Shown here piece by piece: positions 35,919-47,870 of a DNA stretch of 64,000 nucleotides. Within the stretch, counting starts at the first letter, position 1. Each line of letters starts with the position of its first letter. The translations under genes were made by a program, and so were the position numbers. The notes below the pieces were generated by a model. It was given only the letters and a program-made list of their open reading frames with translations. It was not told the DNA's origin and made no database searches. Where the stretch lies: NCBI GenBank assembly GCA_037954235.1, contig JBBMOA010000070.1, positions 1 to 64,000 of the forward strand, given 5' to 3'. This stretch comes from Aulostomus chinensis (Eukaryota; Chordata; Actinopteri; Syngnathiformes; Aulostomidae).

Positions 35919-37639
35919 GTTCATTTTGGCCTTCTCTCGCTGAGAAAACACTATTTGTGACCTGTGATACAAAAATGCCATAACTTTTGTTCAAAGTGAG
36001 TTTTCAGTCAAGTTTCAACCTGAAAGCATAGAAAGATGCATAAACTTGAAGTTACAGATTGATTTCTTTGAGTTTTCATCAAAATACAGGAGTTCTGCAT
36101 GAAGTGTTCATTTTGGCCTTCTCTCGCTGAGAAAACACTATTTGTGACCTGTGATACAAAAATGCCATAACTTTTGTTCAAAGTGAGTTTTCAGTCAAGT
36201 TTCAACCGGAAAGCATAGAAAGATGCATAAACTTGAAGTTACAGCTTGATTTCAGTGAGTTTTCATCAAAATACAGGAGTTCTGCATGAAGTGTTCATTT
36301 TGGCCTTCTCTCGCTGAGAAAACACTATTTGTGACCTGTGATACAAAAATGCCATAACTTTTGTTCAAAGTGAGTTTTCAGTCAAGTTTCAACCTGAAAG
36401 CATAGAAAGATGCATAAACTTGAAGTTACAGCTTGATTTCAGTGAGTTTTCATCAAAATACAGGAGTTCTGCATGAAGTGTTCATTTTGGCCTTCTCTCT
36501 CTGAGAAAACACTATTTGTGACCTGTGATACAAAAATGCCATAACTTTTGTTCAAAGTGAGTTTTCAGTCAAGTTTCAACCTGAAAGCATAGAAAGATGC
36601 ATAAACTTGAAGTTACAGCTTGATTTCAGTGACTTTTCATCAAAATACAGGAGTTCTGCATGAAGTGTTCATTTTGGCCTTGTCTCGCTGAGAAAACGCT
36701 ATTTGTGACCTGCGACACAGAACAGCCATAACTTTTGTTCAAAATGAGTTTTCAGTCAAGTTTCAACCTGAAAGCATAGAAAGATGCATAAACTTGAAGT
36801 TACAGCTTGATTTCAGTGAGTTTTCATCAAAATACAGGAGTTCTGCATGAAGTGTTCATTTTGGCCTTCTCTCGCTAAGAAAACACTATTTGTGACCTGT
36901 GATACAAAAATGCCATAACTTTTGTTCAAAGTGAGTTTTCAGTCAAGTTTCAACCTGAAAGCATAGAAAGATGCATAAACTTGAAGTTACAGCTTGATTT
37001 CAGTGAGTTTTCATCAAAATACAGGAGTTCTGCATGAAGTGTTCATTTTGGCCTTCTCTCGCTGAGAAAACACTATTTGTGACCTGTGATACAAAAATGC
37101 CATAACTTTTGTTCAAAGTGAGTTTTCAGTCAAGTTTCAACCTGAAAGCATAGAAAGATGCATAAACTTGAAGTTACAGCTTGATTTCAGTGAGTTTTCA
37201 TGAAAATACAGGAGTTCTGCATGAAGTGTTCATTTTGGCCTTCTCTCGCTGAGAAAACACTATTTGTGACTTGTGATACAAAAATGCCATAACTTTTGTT
37301 CAAAGTGAGTTTTCAATCAAGTTTCAACCTGAAAGCATAGAAAGATGCATAAACTTGAAGTTACAGCTTGATTTCTGTGAGTTTTCATCAAAATACAGGA
37401 GTTCTGCATGAAGTGTTCATTTTGGCCTTCTCTCGCTGAGAAAACACTATTTGTGACCTGTGATACAAAAATGCCATAACTTTTGTTCAAAGTGAGTTTT
37501 CAGTCAAGTTTCAACCGGAAAGCATAGAAAGATGCATAAACTTGAAGTTACAGCTTGATTTCAGTGAGTTTTCATCAAAATACAGGAGTTCTGCATGAAG
37601 TGTTCATTTTGGCCTTCTCTCGCTGAGAAAACACTATTT
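35919..37639 (+). repeat. 24-unit-offset duplication, right copy
   Basis: This is the partner of 31430-33150, with TTTTCAATCAAG where the left copy has TTTTCAAACAAG, so one of the two bases changed before the duplication and one after it (or by conversion). Private changes include CTCTCTCTG (about 36497, loss of the conserved CpG) and AAAATGAG (about 36742). Confidence 0.85.
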
Positions 37640-38126
37640 GTGACCTGTGATACAAAAATGCCATAACTTTTGTTCAAAGTGAGTTTTCAGTCAAGTTTCA
37701 ACCTGAAAGCATAGAAAGATGCATAAACTTGAAGTTACAGCTTGATTTCAGTGAGTTTTCATCAAAATACAGGAGTTCTGCATGAAGTGTTCATTTTGGC
37801 CTTCTCTCGCTGAGAAAACACTATTTGTGACCTGTGATACAAAAATGCCATAACTTTTGTTCAAAGTGAGTTTTCAGTCAAGTTTCAACCTGAAAGCATA
37901 GAAAGATGCATAAACTTGAAGTTACAGCTTGATTTCAGTGAGTTTTCATGAAAATACAGGAGTTCTGCATGAAGTGTTCATTTTGGCCTTCTCTCGCTGA
38001 GAAAACACTATTTGTGACCTGTGATACAAAAATGCCATAACTTTTGTTCAAAGTGAGTTTTCAGTCAAGTTTCAACCTGAAAGCATAGAAAGATGCATAA
38101 ACTTGAAGTTACAGCTTGATTTCAGT

Positions 38127-39487
38127 GAGTTTTCATCAAAATACAGGAGTTCTGCATGAAGTGTTCATTTTGGCCTTCTCTCGCTGAGAAAACGCTATTT
38201 GTGACCTGTGATACAAAAATGCCATAACTTTTGTTCAAAGTGAGTTTTCAGTCAAGTTTCAACCTGAAAGCATAGAAAGATGCATAAACTTGAAGTTACA
38301 GCTTGATTTCAGTGACTTTTCATCAAAATACAGGATTTCTGCATGAAGTGTTCATTTTGGCCTTCTCTTGCTGAGAAAACAATATTTGTGACCTGTGATA
38401 CAAAAATGCCATAACTTTTGTTCAAAGTGAGTTTTCAGTCAAGTTTCAACCTGAAAGCATAGAAAGATGCATAAACTTGAAGTTACAGCTTGATTTCAGT
38501 GAGTTTTCATCAAAATACAGGAGTTCTGCATGAAGTGTTCATTTTGGCCTTCTCTCGCTGAGAAAACACTATTTGTGACCTGTGATACAAAAATGCCATA
38601 ACTTTTGTTCAAAGTGAGTTTTCAGTCAAGTTTCAACCGGAAAGCATAGAAAGATGCATAAACTTGAAGTTACAGCTTGATTTCAGTGAGTTTTCATCAA
38701 AATACAGGAGTTCTGCATGAAGTGTTCATTTTGGCCTTCTCTCGCTGAGAAAACACTATTTGTGACCTGTGATACAAAAATGCCATAACTTTTGTTCAAA
38801 GTGAGTTTTCAGTCAAGTTTCAACCTGAAAGCATAGAAAGATGCATAAACTTGAAGTTACAGCTTGATTTCAGTGACTTTTCATCAAAATACAGGAGTTC
38901 TGCATGAAGTGTTCATTTTGGCCTTGTCTCGCTGAGAAAACGCTATTTGTGACCTGCGACACGGAACAGCCATAACTTTTGTTCAAAGTGAGTTTTCAGT
39001 CAAGTTTCAACCTGAAAGCATAGAAAGATGCACAAACTTGAAGTTACAGCTTGATTTCAGTGAGTTGTCATCAAAATACAGGAGTTCTGCATGAAGTGTT
39101 CATTTTGGCCTTCTCTCGCTGAGAAAACACTATTTGTGACCTGTGATACAAAAATGCCATAACTTTTGTTCAAAGTGAGTTTTCAGTCAAGTTTCAACCT
39201 GAAAACATAGAAAGATGCATAAACTTGAAGTTACAGCTTGATTTCAGTGAGTTTTCATCAAAATACAGGAGTTCTGCATGAAGTGTTAATTTTGGCCTTC
39301 TCTCGCTGAGAAAACGCTATTTGTGACCTGCGACACAGAACAGCCATAACTTTTGTTCAAAGTGAGTTTTCAGTCAAGTTTCAACCTGAAAGCATAGAAA
39401 GATGCATAAACTTGAAGTTACAGCTTGATTTCAGTGAGTTTTCATCAAAATACAGGAGTTCTGCATGAAGTGTTCATTTTGGCCTTG
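38127..39487 (+). repeat. 21-unit-offset duplication, right copy
   Basis: This is the partner of 34200-35560. Its right part (from 38897) is also the first part of the 10-unit repeat, so the 10-unit expansion took place after, or used material from, this duplication. Confidence 0.88.
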
Positions 39488-40766
39488 TCTCGCTGAGAAA
39501 ACACTATTTGTGACCTGTGATACAAAAATGCCATAACTTTTGTTCAAAGTGAGTTTTCAGTCAAGTTTCAACCTGAAAGCATAGAAAGATGCATAAACTT
39601 GAAGTTACAGCTTGATTTCAGTGAGTTTTCATCAAAATACAGGAGTTCTGCATGAAGTGTTCATTTTGGCCTTCTCTCGCTGAGAAAACACTATTTGTGA
39701 CTTGTGATACAAAAATGCCATAACTTTTGTTCAAAGTGAGTTTTCAGTCAAGTTTCAACCTGAAAGCATAGAAAGATGCATAAACTTGAAGTTACAGCTT
39801 GATTTCAGTGAGTTTTCATCAAAATAAAGGAGTTCTGCATGAAGTGTTCATTTTGGCCTTCTCTCGCTGAGAAAACGCTATTTGTGACCTGCGACACAGA
39901 ACAGCCATAACTTTTGTTCAAAGTGAGTTTTCAGTCAAGTTTCAACCTGAAAGCATAGAAAGATGCATAAACTTGAAGTTACAGCTTGATTTCAGTGAGT
40001 TTTCATCAAAATACAGGAGTTCTGCATGAAGTGTTCATTTTGGCCTTCTCTCGCTGAGAAAACACTATTTGTGACCTGTGATACAAAAATGCCATAACTT
40101 TTGTTCAAAGTGAGTTTTCAGTCAAGTTTCAACCGGAAAGCATAGAAAGATGCATAAACTTGAAGTTACAGCTTGATTTCAGTGAGTTTTCATCAAAATA
40201 CAGGAGTTCTGCATGAAGTGTTCATTTTGGCCTTCTCTCGCTGAGAAAACACTATTTGTGACCTGTGATACAAAAATGCCATAACTTTTGTTCAAAGTGA
40301 GTTTTCAGTCAAGTTTCAACCTGAAAGCATAGAAAGATGCATAAACTTGAAGTTACAGCTTGATTTCAGTGAGCTTTCATGAAAATACAGGAGTCCTGCA
40401 TGAAGTGTTCATTTTGGCCTTCTCTCGCTGAGAAAACACTATTTGTGACCTGTGATACAAAAATGCCATAACTTTTGTTCAAAGTGAGTTTTCAGTCAAG
40501 TTTCAACCTGAAAGCATAGAAAGATGCATAAACTTGAAGTTACAGCTTGATTTCAGTGAGCTTTCATGAAAATACAGGAGTCCTGCATGAAGTGTTCATT
40601 TTGGCCTTCTCTCGCTGAGAAAACACTATTTGTGACCTGTGATACAAAAATGCCATAACTTTTGTTCAAAGTGAGTTTTCAGTCAAGTTTCAACCTGAAA
40701 GCATAGAAAGATGCATAAACTTGAAGTTACAGCTTGATTTCAGTGAGTTTTCATCAAAATACAGGA
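38897..40766 (+). repeat. 10-unit higher-order repeat, copy 1
   Basis: Ten units (1870 bp) form an ordered set: a B unit with GACACGGAAC, ATGCACAAAC and GAGTTGTCATC; an A unit with GAAAACATAG; a B unit with GTGTTAATTTT (core 39330); A units, one with GACTTG (39699) and AAAATAAAGG; a B unit (core 39891); and two consecutive units ending GAGCTTTCATGAAAA followed by GTCCTGC (40371 and 40558). The whole set recurs at 40767-42636. This copy alone has CCTTGTCTCGC on an A unit (39485) and AACCGGAA near 40133. Confidence 0.92.
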
Positions 40767-42636
40767 GTTCTGCATGAAGTGTTCATTTTGGCCTTGTCTC
40801 GCTGAGAAAACGCTATTTGTGACCTGCGACACGGAACAGCCATAACTTTTGTTCAAAGTGAGTTTTCAGTCAAGTTTCAACCTGAAAGCATAGAAAGATG
40901 CACAAACTTGAAGTTACAGCTTGATTTCAGTGAGTTGTCATCAAAATACAGGAGTTCTGCATGAAGTGTTCATTTTGGCCTTCTCTCGCTGAGAAAACAC
41001 TATTTGTGACCTGTGATACAAAAATGCCATAACTTTTGTTCAAAGTGAGTTTTCAGTCAAGTTTCAACCTGAAAACATAGAAAGATGCATAAACTTGAAG
41101 TTACAGCTTGATTTCAGTGAGTTTTCATCAAAATACAGGAGTTCTGCATGAAGTGTTAATTTTGGCCTTCTCTCGCTGAGAAAACGCTATTTGTGACCTG
41201 CGACACAGAACAGCCATAACTTTTGTTCAAAGTGAGTTTTCAGTCAAGTTTCAACCTGAAAGCATAGAAAGATGCATAAACTTGAAGTTACAGCTTGATT
41301 TCAGTGAGTTTTCATCAAAATACAGGAGTTCTGCATGAAGTGTTCATTTTGGCCTTCTCTCGCTGAGAAAACACTATTTGTGACCTGTGATACAAAAATG
41401 CCATAACTTTTGTTCAAAGTGAGTTTTCAGTCAAGTTTCAACCTGAAAGCATAGAAAGATGCATAAACTTGAAGTTACAGCTTGATTTCAGTGAGTTTTC
41501 ATCAAAATACAGGAGTTCTGCATGAAGTGTTCATTTTGGCCTTCTCTCGCTGAGAAAACACTATTTGTGACTTGTGATACAAAAATGCCATAACTTTTGT
41601 TCAAAGTGAGTTTTCAGTCAAGTTTCAACCTGAAAGCATAGAAAGATGCATAAACTTGAAGTTACAGCTTGATTTCAGTGAGTTTTCATCAAAATAAAGG
41701 AGTTCTGCATGAAGTGTTCATTTTGGCCTTCTCTCGCTGAGAAAACGCTATTTGTGACCTGCGACACAGAACAGCCATAACTTTTGTTCAAAGTGAGTTT
41801 TCAGTCAAGTTTCAACCTGAAAGCATAGAAAGATGCATAAACTTGAAGGTACAGCTTGATTTCAGTGAGTTTTCATCAAAATACAGGAGTTCTGCATGAA
41901 GTGTTCATTTTGGCCTTCTCTCGCTGAGAAAACACTATTTGTGACCTGTGATACAAAAATGCCATAACTTTTGTTCAAAGTGAGTTTTCAGTCAAGTTTC
42001 AACCTGAAAGCATAGAAAGATGCATAAACTTGAAGTTACAGCTTGATTTCAGTGAGTTTTCATCAAAATACAGGAGTTCTGCATGAAGTGTTCATTTTGG
42101 CCTTCTCTCGCTGAGAAAACACTATTTGTGACCTGTGATACAAAAATGCCATAACTTTTGTTCAAAGTGAGTTTTCAGTCAAGTTTCAACCTGAAAGCAT
42201 AGAAAGATGCATAAACTTGAAGTTACAGCTTGATTTCAGTGAGCTTTCATGAAAATACAGGAGTCCTGCATGAAGTGTTCATTTTGGCCTTCTCTCGCTG
42301 AGAAAACACTATTTGTGACCTGTGATACAAAAATGCCATAACTTTTGTTCAAAGTGAGTTTTCAGTCAAGTTTCAACCTGAAAGCATAGAAAGATGCATA
42401 AACTTGAAGTTACAGCTTGATTTCAGTGAGCTTTCATGAAAATACAGGAGTCCTGCATGAAGTGTTCATTTTGGCCTTCTCTCGCTGAGAAAACACTATT
42501 TGTGACCTGTGATACAAAAATGCCATAACTTTTGTTCAAAGTGAGTTTTCAGTCAAGTTTCAACCTGAAAGCATAGAAAGATGCATAAACTTGAAGTTAC
42601 AGCTTGATTTCAGTGAGTTTTCATCAAAATACAGGA
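40767..42636 (+). repeat. 10-unit higher-order repeat, copy 2
   Basis: Every landmark of copy 1 recurs exactly 1870 bases later: GACACGGAAC (40828), B cores at 41200 and 41761, GACTTG (41569) and the GAGCTTTCATG doublet (42241 and 42428). Differences are few: a private GAAGGTACAG near 41846, and AACCTGAA where copy 1 has AACCGGAA. The near identity of two adjacent 1.87-kb blocks marks a recent unequal exchange. Confidence 0.93.
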
Positions 42637-44505
42637 GTTCTGCATGAAGTGTTCATTTTGGCCTTCTCTCGCTGAGAAAACACTATTTGTGACTTGTGAT
42701 ACAAAAATGCCATAACTTTTGTTCAAAGTGAGTTTTCAGTCAAGTTTCAACCTGAAAGCATAGAAAGATGCATAAACTTGAAGTTACAGCTTGATTTCTG
42801 TGAGTTTTCATCAAAATACAGGAGTTCTGCATGAAGTGTTCATTTTGGCCTTCTCTCGCTGAGAAAACACTATTTGTGACCTGTGATACAAAAATGCCAT
42901 AACTTTTGTTCAAAGTGAGTTTTCAGTCAAGTTTCAACCGGAAAGCATAGAAAGATGCATAAACTTGAAGTTACAGCTTGATTTCAGTGAGTTTTCATCA
43001 AAATACAGGAGTTCTGCATGAAGTGTTCATTTTGGCCTTCTCTCGCTGAGAAAACACTATTTGTGACCTGTGATACAAAAATGCCATAACTTTTGTTCAA
43101 AGTGAGTTTTCAGTCAAGTTTCAACCTGAAAGCATAGAAAGATGCATAAACTTGAAGTTACAGCTTGATTTCAGTGACTTTTCATCAAAATACAGGAGTT
43201 CTGCATGAAGTGTTCATTTTGGCCTTGTCTCGCTGAGAAACAATATTTGTGACCTGCGACACAGAACAGCCATAACTTTTGTTCAAAGTGAGTTTTCAGT
43301 CAAGTTTCAACCTGAAAGCATAGAAAGATGCATAAACTTGAAGTTACAGCTTGATTTCAGTGACTTTTCATCAAAATACAGGAGTTCTGCATGAAGTGTT
43401 CATTTTGGCCTTCTCTCGCTGAGAAAACACTATTTGTGACTTGTGATACAAAAATGCCATAACTTTTGTTCAAAGTGAGTTTTCAGTCAAGTTTCAACCT
43501 GAAAGCATAGAAAGATGCATAAACTTGAAGTTACAGCTTGATTTCAGTGAGTTTTCATCAAAATAAAGGAGTTCTGCATGAAGTGTTCATTTTGGCCTTC
43601 TCTCGCTGAGAAAACGCTATTTGTGACCTGCGACACAGAACAGCCATAACTTTTGTTCAAAGTGAGTTTTCAGTCAAGTTTCAACCTGAAAGCATAGAAA
43701 GATGCATAAACTTGAAGTTACAGCTTGATTTCAGTGAGTTTTCATCAAAATACAGGAGTTCTGCATGAAGTGTTCATTTTGGCCTTCTCTCGGTGAGAAA
43801 ACACTATTTGTGACCTGTGATACAAAAATGCCATAACTTTTGTTCAAAGTGAGTTTTCAGTCAAGTTTCAACCTGAAAGCATAGAAAGATGCATAAACTT
43901 GAAGTTACAGCTTGATTTCAGTGAGTTTTCATCAAAATACAGGAGTTCTGCATGAAGTGTTCATTTTGGCCTTCTCTCGCTGAGAAAACACTATTTGTGA
44001 CCTGTGATACAAAAATGCCATAACTTTTGTTCAAAGTGAGTTTTCAGTCAAGTTTCAACCTGAAAGCATAGAAAGATGCATAAACTTGAAGTTACAGCTT
44101 GATTTCAGTGAGTTTTCATCAAAATACAGGAGTTCTGCATGAAGTGTTCATTTTGGCCTTCTCTCGCTGAGAAAACACTATTTGTGACCTGTGATACAAA
44201 AATGCCATAACTTTTGGTCAAAGTGAGTTTTCAGTCAAGTTTCAACCTGAAAGCATAGAAAGATGCATAAACTTGAAGTTACAGCTTGATTTCAGTGAGC
44301 TTTCATGAAAATACAGGAGTCCTGCATGAAGTGTTCATTTTGGCCTTCTCTCGCTGAGAAAACACTATTTGTGACCTGTGATACAAAAATGCCATAACTT
44401 TTGTTCAAAGTGAGTTTTCAGTCAAGTTTCAACCTGAAAGCATAGAAAGATGCATAAACTTGAAGTTACAGCTTGATTTCAGTGAGTTTTCATCAAAATA
44501 CAGGA
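42637..44505 (+). repeat. 10-unit higher-order repeat, divergent copy 3
   Basis: Units 5-10 follow copies 1 and 2 (GACTTG at 43438, a B core at 43630, one GAGCTTTCATG at 44297, offset 1869). Units 1-4 are replaced by another set: GACTTG (42691), CTGTGAG, AACCGGAA (42938), then the 1-bp-deleted B unit (43235). That replacement set itself recurs 1869 bases later (44560, 44807 and 45104), so the 10-unit period continues to about 45.2 kb with changed content. Confidence 0.88.
43198..43383 (+). repeat. Marker monomer with 1-bp deletion in the A-run (186 bp)
   Basis: This B-type, G30 unit reads GAGAAACAATATTTG where the reference has GAGAAAACACTATTTG: one A is lost and the next segment is altered. 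The identical rare combination, each time preceded by GACTTTTCATC, is found with GAGAAACAAT at 43235, 45104, 54078, 61931 and 63613. Identity by descent through duplication or conversion is far likelier than five independent events. Confidence 0.9.
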
Positions 44506-47500
44506 GTTCTGCATGAAGTGTTCATTTTGGCCTTCTCTCGCTGAGAAAACACTATTTGTGACTTGTGATACAAAAATGCCATAACTTTTGTTCAAAGTGA
44601 GTTTTCAGTCAAGTTTCAACCTGAAAGCATAGAAAGATGCATAAACTTGAAGTTACAGCTTGATTTCTGTGAGTTTTCATCAAAATACAGGAGTTCTGCA
44701 TGAAGTGTTCATTTTGGCCTTCTCTCGCTGAGAAAACACTATTTGTGACCTGTGATACAAAAATGCCATAACTTTTGTTCAAAGTGAGTTTTCAGTCAAG
44801 TTTCAACCGGAAAGCATAGAAAGATGCATAAACTTGAAGTTACAGCTTGATTTCAGTGAGTTTTCATCAAAATACAGGAGTTCTGCATGAAGTGTTCATT
44901 TTGGCCTTCTCTCGCTGAGAAAACACTATTTATGACCTGTGATACAAAAATGCCATAACTTTTGTTCAAAGTGAGTTTTCAGTCAAGTTTCAACCTGAAA
45001 GCATAGAAAGATGCATAAACTTGAAGTTACAGCTTGATTTCAGTGACTTTTCATCAAAATACAGGAGTTCTGCATGAAGTGTTCATTTTGGCCTTGTCTC
45101 GCTGAGAAACAATATTTGTGACCTGCGACACAGAACAGCCATAACTTTTGTTCAAAGTGAGTTTTCAGTCAAGTTTCAACCTGAAAGCATAGAAAGATGC
45201 ATAAACTTGAAGTTACAGCTTGATTTCAGTGACTTTTCATCAAAATACAGGAGTTCTGCATGAAGTGTTCATTTTGGCCTTCTCTCGCTGAGAAAACACT
45301 ATTTGTGACCTGTGATACAAAAATGCCATAACTTTTCTTCAAAGTGAGTTTTCAGTCAAGTTTCAACCTGAAAGCATAGAAAGATGCATAAACTTGAAGT
45401 TACAGCTTGATTTCAGTGACTTTTCATCAAAATACAGGAGTTCTGCATGAAGTGTTCATTTTGGCCTTGTCTCGCTGAGAAAACGCTATTTGTGACCTGC
45501 GACACAGAACAGCCATAACTTTTGTTCAAAGTGAGTTTTCAGTCAAGTTTCAACCTGAAAGCATAGAAAGATGCATAAACTTGAAGTTACAGCTTGATTT
45601 CAGTGAGTTTTCATGAAAATACAGGAGTTCTGCATGAAGTGTTCATTTTGGCCTTCTCTCGCTGAGAAAACACTATTTGTGACCTGTGATACAAAAATGC
45701 CATAACTTTTGTTCAAAGTGAGTTTTCAGTCAAGTTTCAATCTGAAAGCATAGAAAGATGCATAAACTTGAAGTTACAGCTTGATTTCAGTGACTTTTCG
45801 TCAAAATACAGGAGTTCTGCATGAAGTGTTCATTTTGGCCTTCTCTCGCTGAGAAAACGCTATTTGTGACCTGCGACACAGAACAGCCATAACTTTTGTT
45901 CAAAGTGAGTTTTCAGTCAAGTTTCAACCTGAAAGCATAGAAAGATGCATAAACTTGAAGTTACAGCTTGATTTCAGTGAGTTTTCATCAAAATACAGGA
46001 GTTCTGCATGAAGTGTTCATTTTGGCCTTCTCTCGCTGAGAAAACACTATTTGTGACCTGTGATACAAAAATGCCATAACTTTTGTTCAAAGTGAGTTTT
46101 CAGTCAAGTTTCAACCTGAAAGCATAGAAAGATGCATAAACTTGAAGTTACAGCTTGATTTCAGTGACTTTTCGTCAAAATACAGGAGTTCTGCATGAAG
46201 TGTTCATTTTGGCCTTCTCTCGCTGAGAAAACGCTATTTGTGACCTGCGACACAGAACAGCCATAACTTTTGTTCAAAGTGAGTTTTCAGTCAAGTTTCA
46301 ACCTGAAAGCATAGAAAGATGCATAAACTTGAAGTTACAGCTTGATTTCTTTGAGTTTTCATCAAAATACAGGAGTTCTGCATGAAGTGTTCATTTTGGC
46401 CTTCTCTCGCTGAGAAAACACTATTTGTGACCTGTGATACAAAAATGCCATAACTTTTGTTCAAAGTGAGTTTTCAGTCAAGTTTCAACCTGAAAGCATA
46501 GAAAGATGCATAAACTTGAAGTTACAGCTTGATTTCAGTGAGTTTTCATCAAAATACAGGAGTTCTGCATGAAGTGTTCATTTTGGCCTTCTCTCGCTGA
46601 GAAAACACTATTTGTGACCTGTGATACAAAAATGCCATAACTTTTGTTCAAAGTGAGTTTTCAGTCAAGTTTCAACCTGAAAGCATAGAAAGATGCATAA
46701 ACTTGAAGTTACAGCTTGATTTCAGTGAGTTTTCATCAAAATACAGGAGTTCTGCATGAAGTGTTCATTTTGGCCTTCTCTCGCTGAGAAAACACTATTT
46801 GTGACCTGTGATACAAAAATGCCATAACTTTTGTTCAAAGTGAGTTTTCAGTCAAGTTTCAACCTGAAAGCATAGAAAGATGCATAAACTTGAAGTTACA
46901 GCTTGATTTCAGTGAGTTTTCATCAAAATACAGGAGTTCTGCATGAAGTGTTCATTTTGGCCTTCTCTCGCTGAGAAAACGCTATTTGTGACCTGTGATA
47001 CAAAAATTCCATAACTTTTGTTCAAAGTGAGTTTTCAGTCAAGTTTCAACCTGAAAGCATAGAAAGATGCATAAAATTGAAGTTACAGCTTGATTTCAGT
47101 GAGTTTTCATCAAAATACAGGAGTTCTGCATGAAGTGTTCATTTTGGCCTTCTCTCGCTGAGAAAACGCTATTTGTGACCTGTGATACAAAAATGCCATA
47201 ACTTTTGTTCAAAGTGAGTTTTCAGTCAAGTTTCAACCTGAAAGCATAGAAAGATGAATAAACTTGAAGTTACAGCTTGATTTCAGTGAGTTTTCATCAA
47301 AATACAGGAGTTCTGCATGAAGTGTTCATTTTGGCCTTCTCTCGCTGAGAAAACGCTATTTGTGACCTGTGATACAAAAATGCCATAACTTTTGTTCAAA
47401 GTGAGTTTTCAGTCAAGTTTCAACCTGAAAGCATAGAAAGATGCATAAACTTGAAGTTACAGCTTGATTTCTGTGAGTTTTCATCAAAATACAGGAGTTC

Positions 47501-47870
47501 TGCATGAAGTGTTCATTTTGGCCTTCTCTCGCTGAGAAAACACTATTTGTGACCTGTGATACAAAAATGCCATAACTTTTGTTCAAAGTGAGTTTTCAGT
47601 CAAGTTTCAACCTGAAAGCATAGAAAGATGCATAAACTTGAAGTTACAGCTTGATTTCAGTGAGTTTTCATGAAAATACAGGAGTTCTGCATGAAGTGTT
47701 CATTTTGGCCTTCTCTCGCTGAGAAAACACTATTTGTGACCTGTGATACAAAAATGCCATAACTTTTGTTCAAAGTGAGTTTTCAGTCAAGTTTCAACCT
47801 GAAAGCATAGAAAGATGCATAAACTTGAAGTTACAGCTTGATTTCAGTGAGTTTTCATGAAAATACAGGA
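44506..47870 (+). repeat. Satellite segment with a dimeric alternating run
   Basis: After the tail of the 10-unit repeat, B cores at 45125, 45499, 45873 and 46247 are each exactly two units apart, so B and non-B units alternate for about 1.3 kb. Left-type GACTTTTCGTC returns here after being rare in the preceding G30-rich domain. From 46.3 to 47.9 kb the units are class A with scattered changes, including AAAATTCCAT with ATAAAATTG (about 47010-47080) and GATGAATAAAC (about 47255). No other element is seen. Confidence 0.85.
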
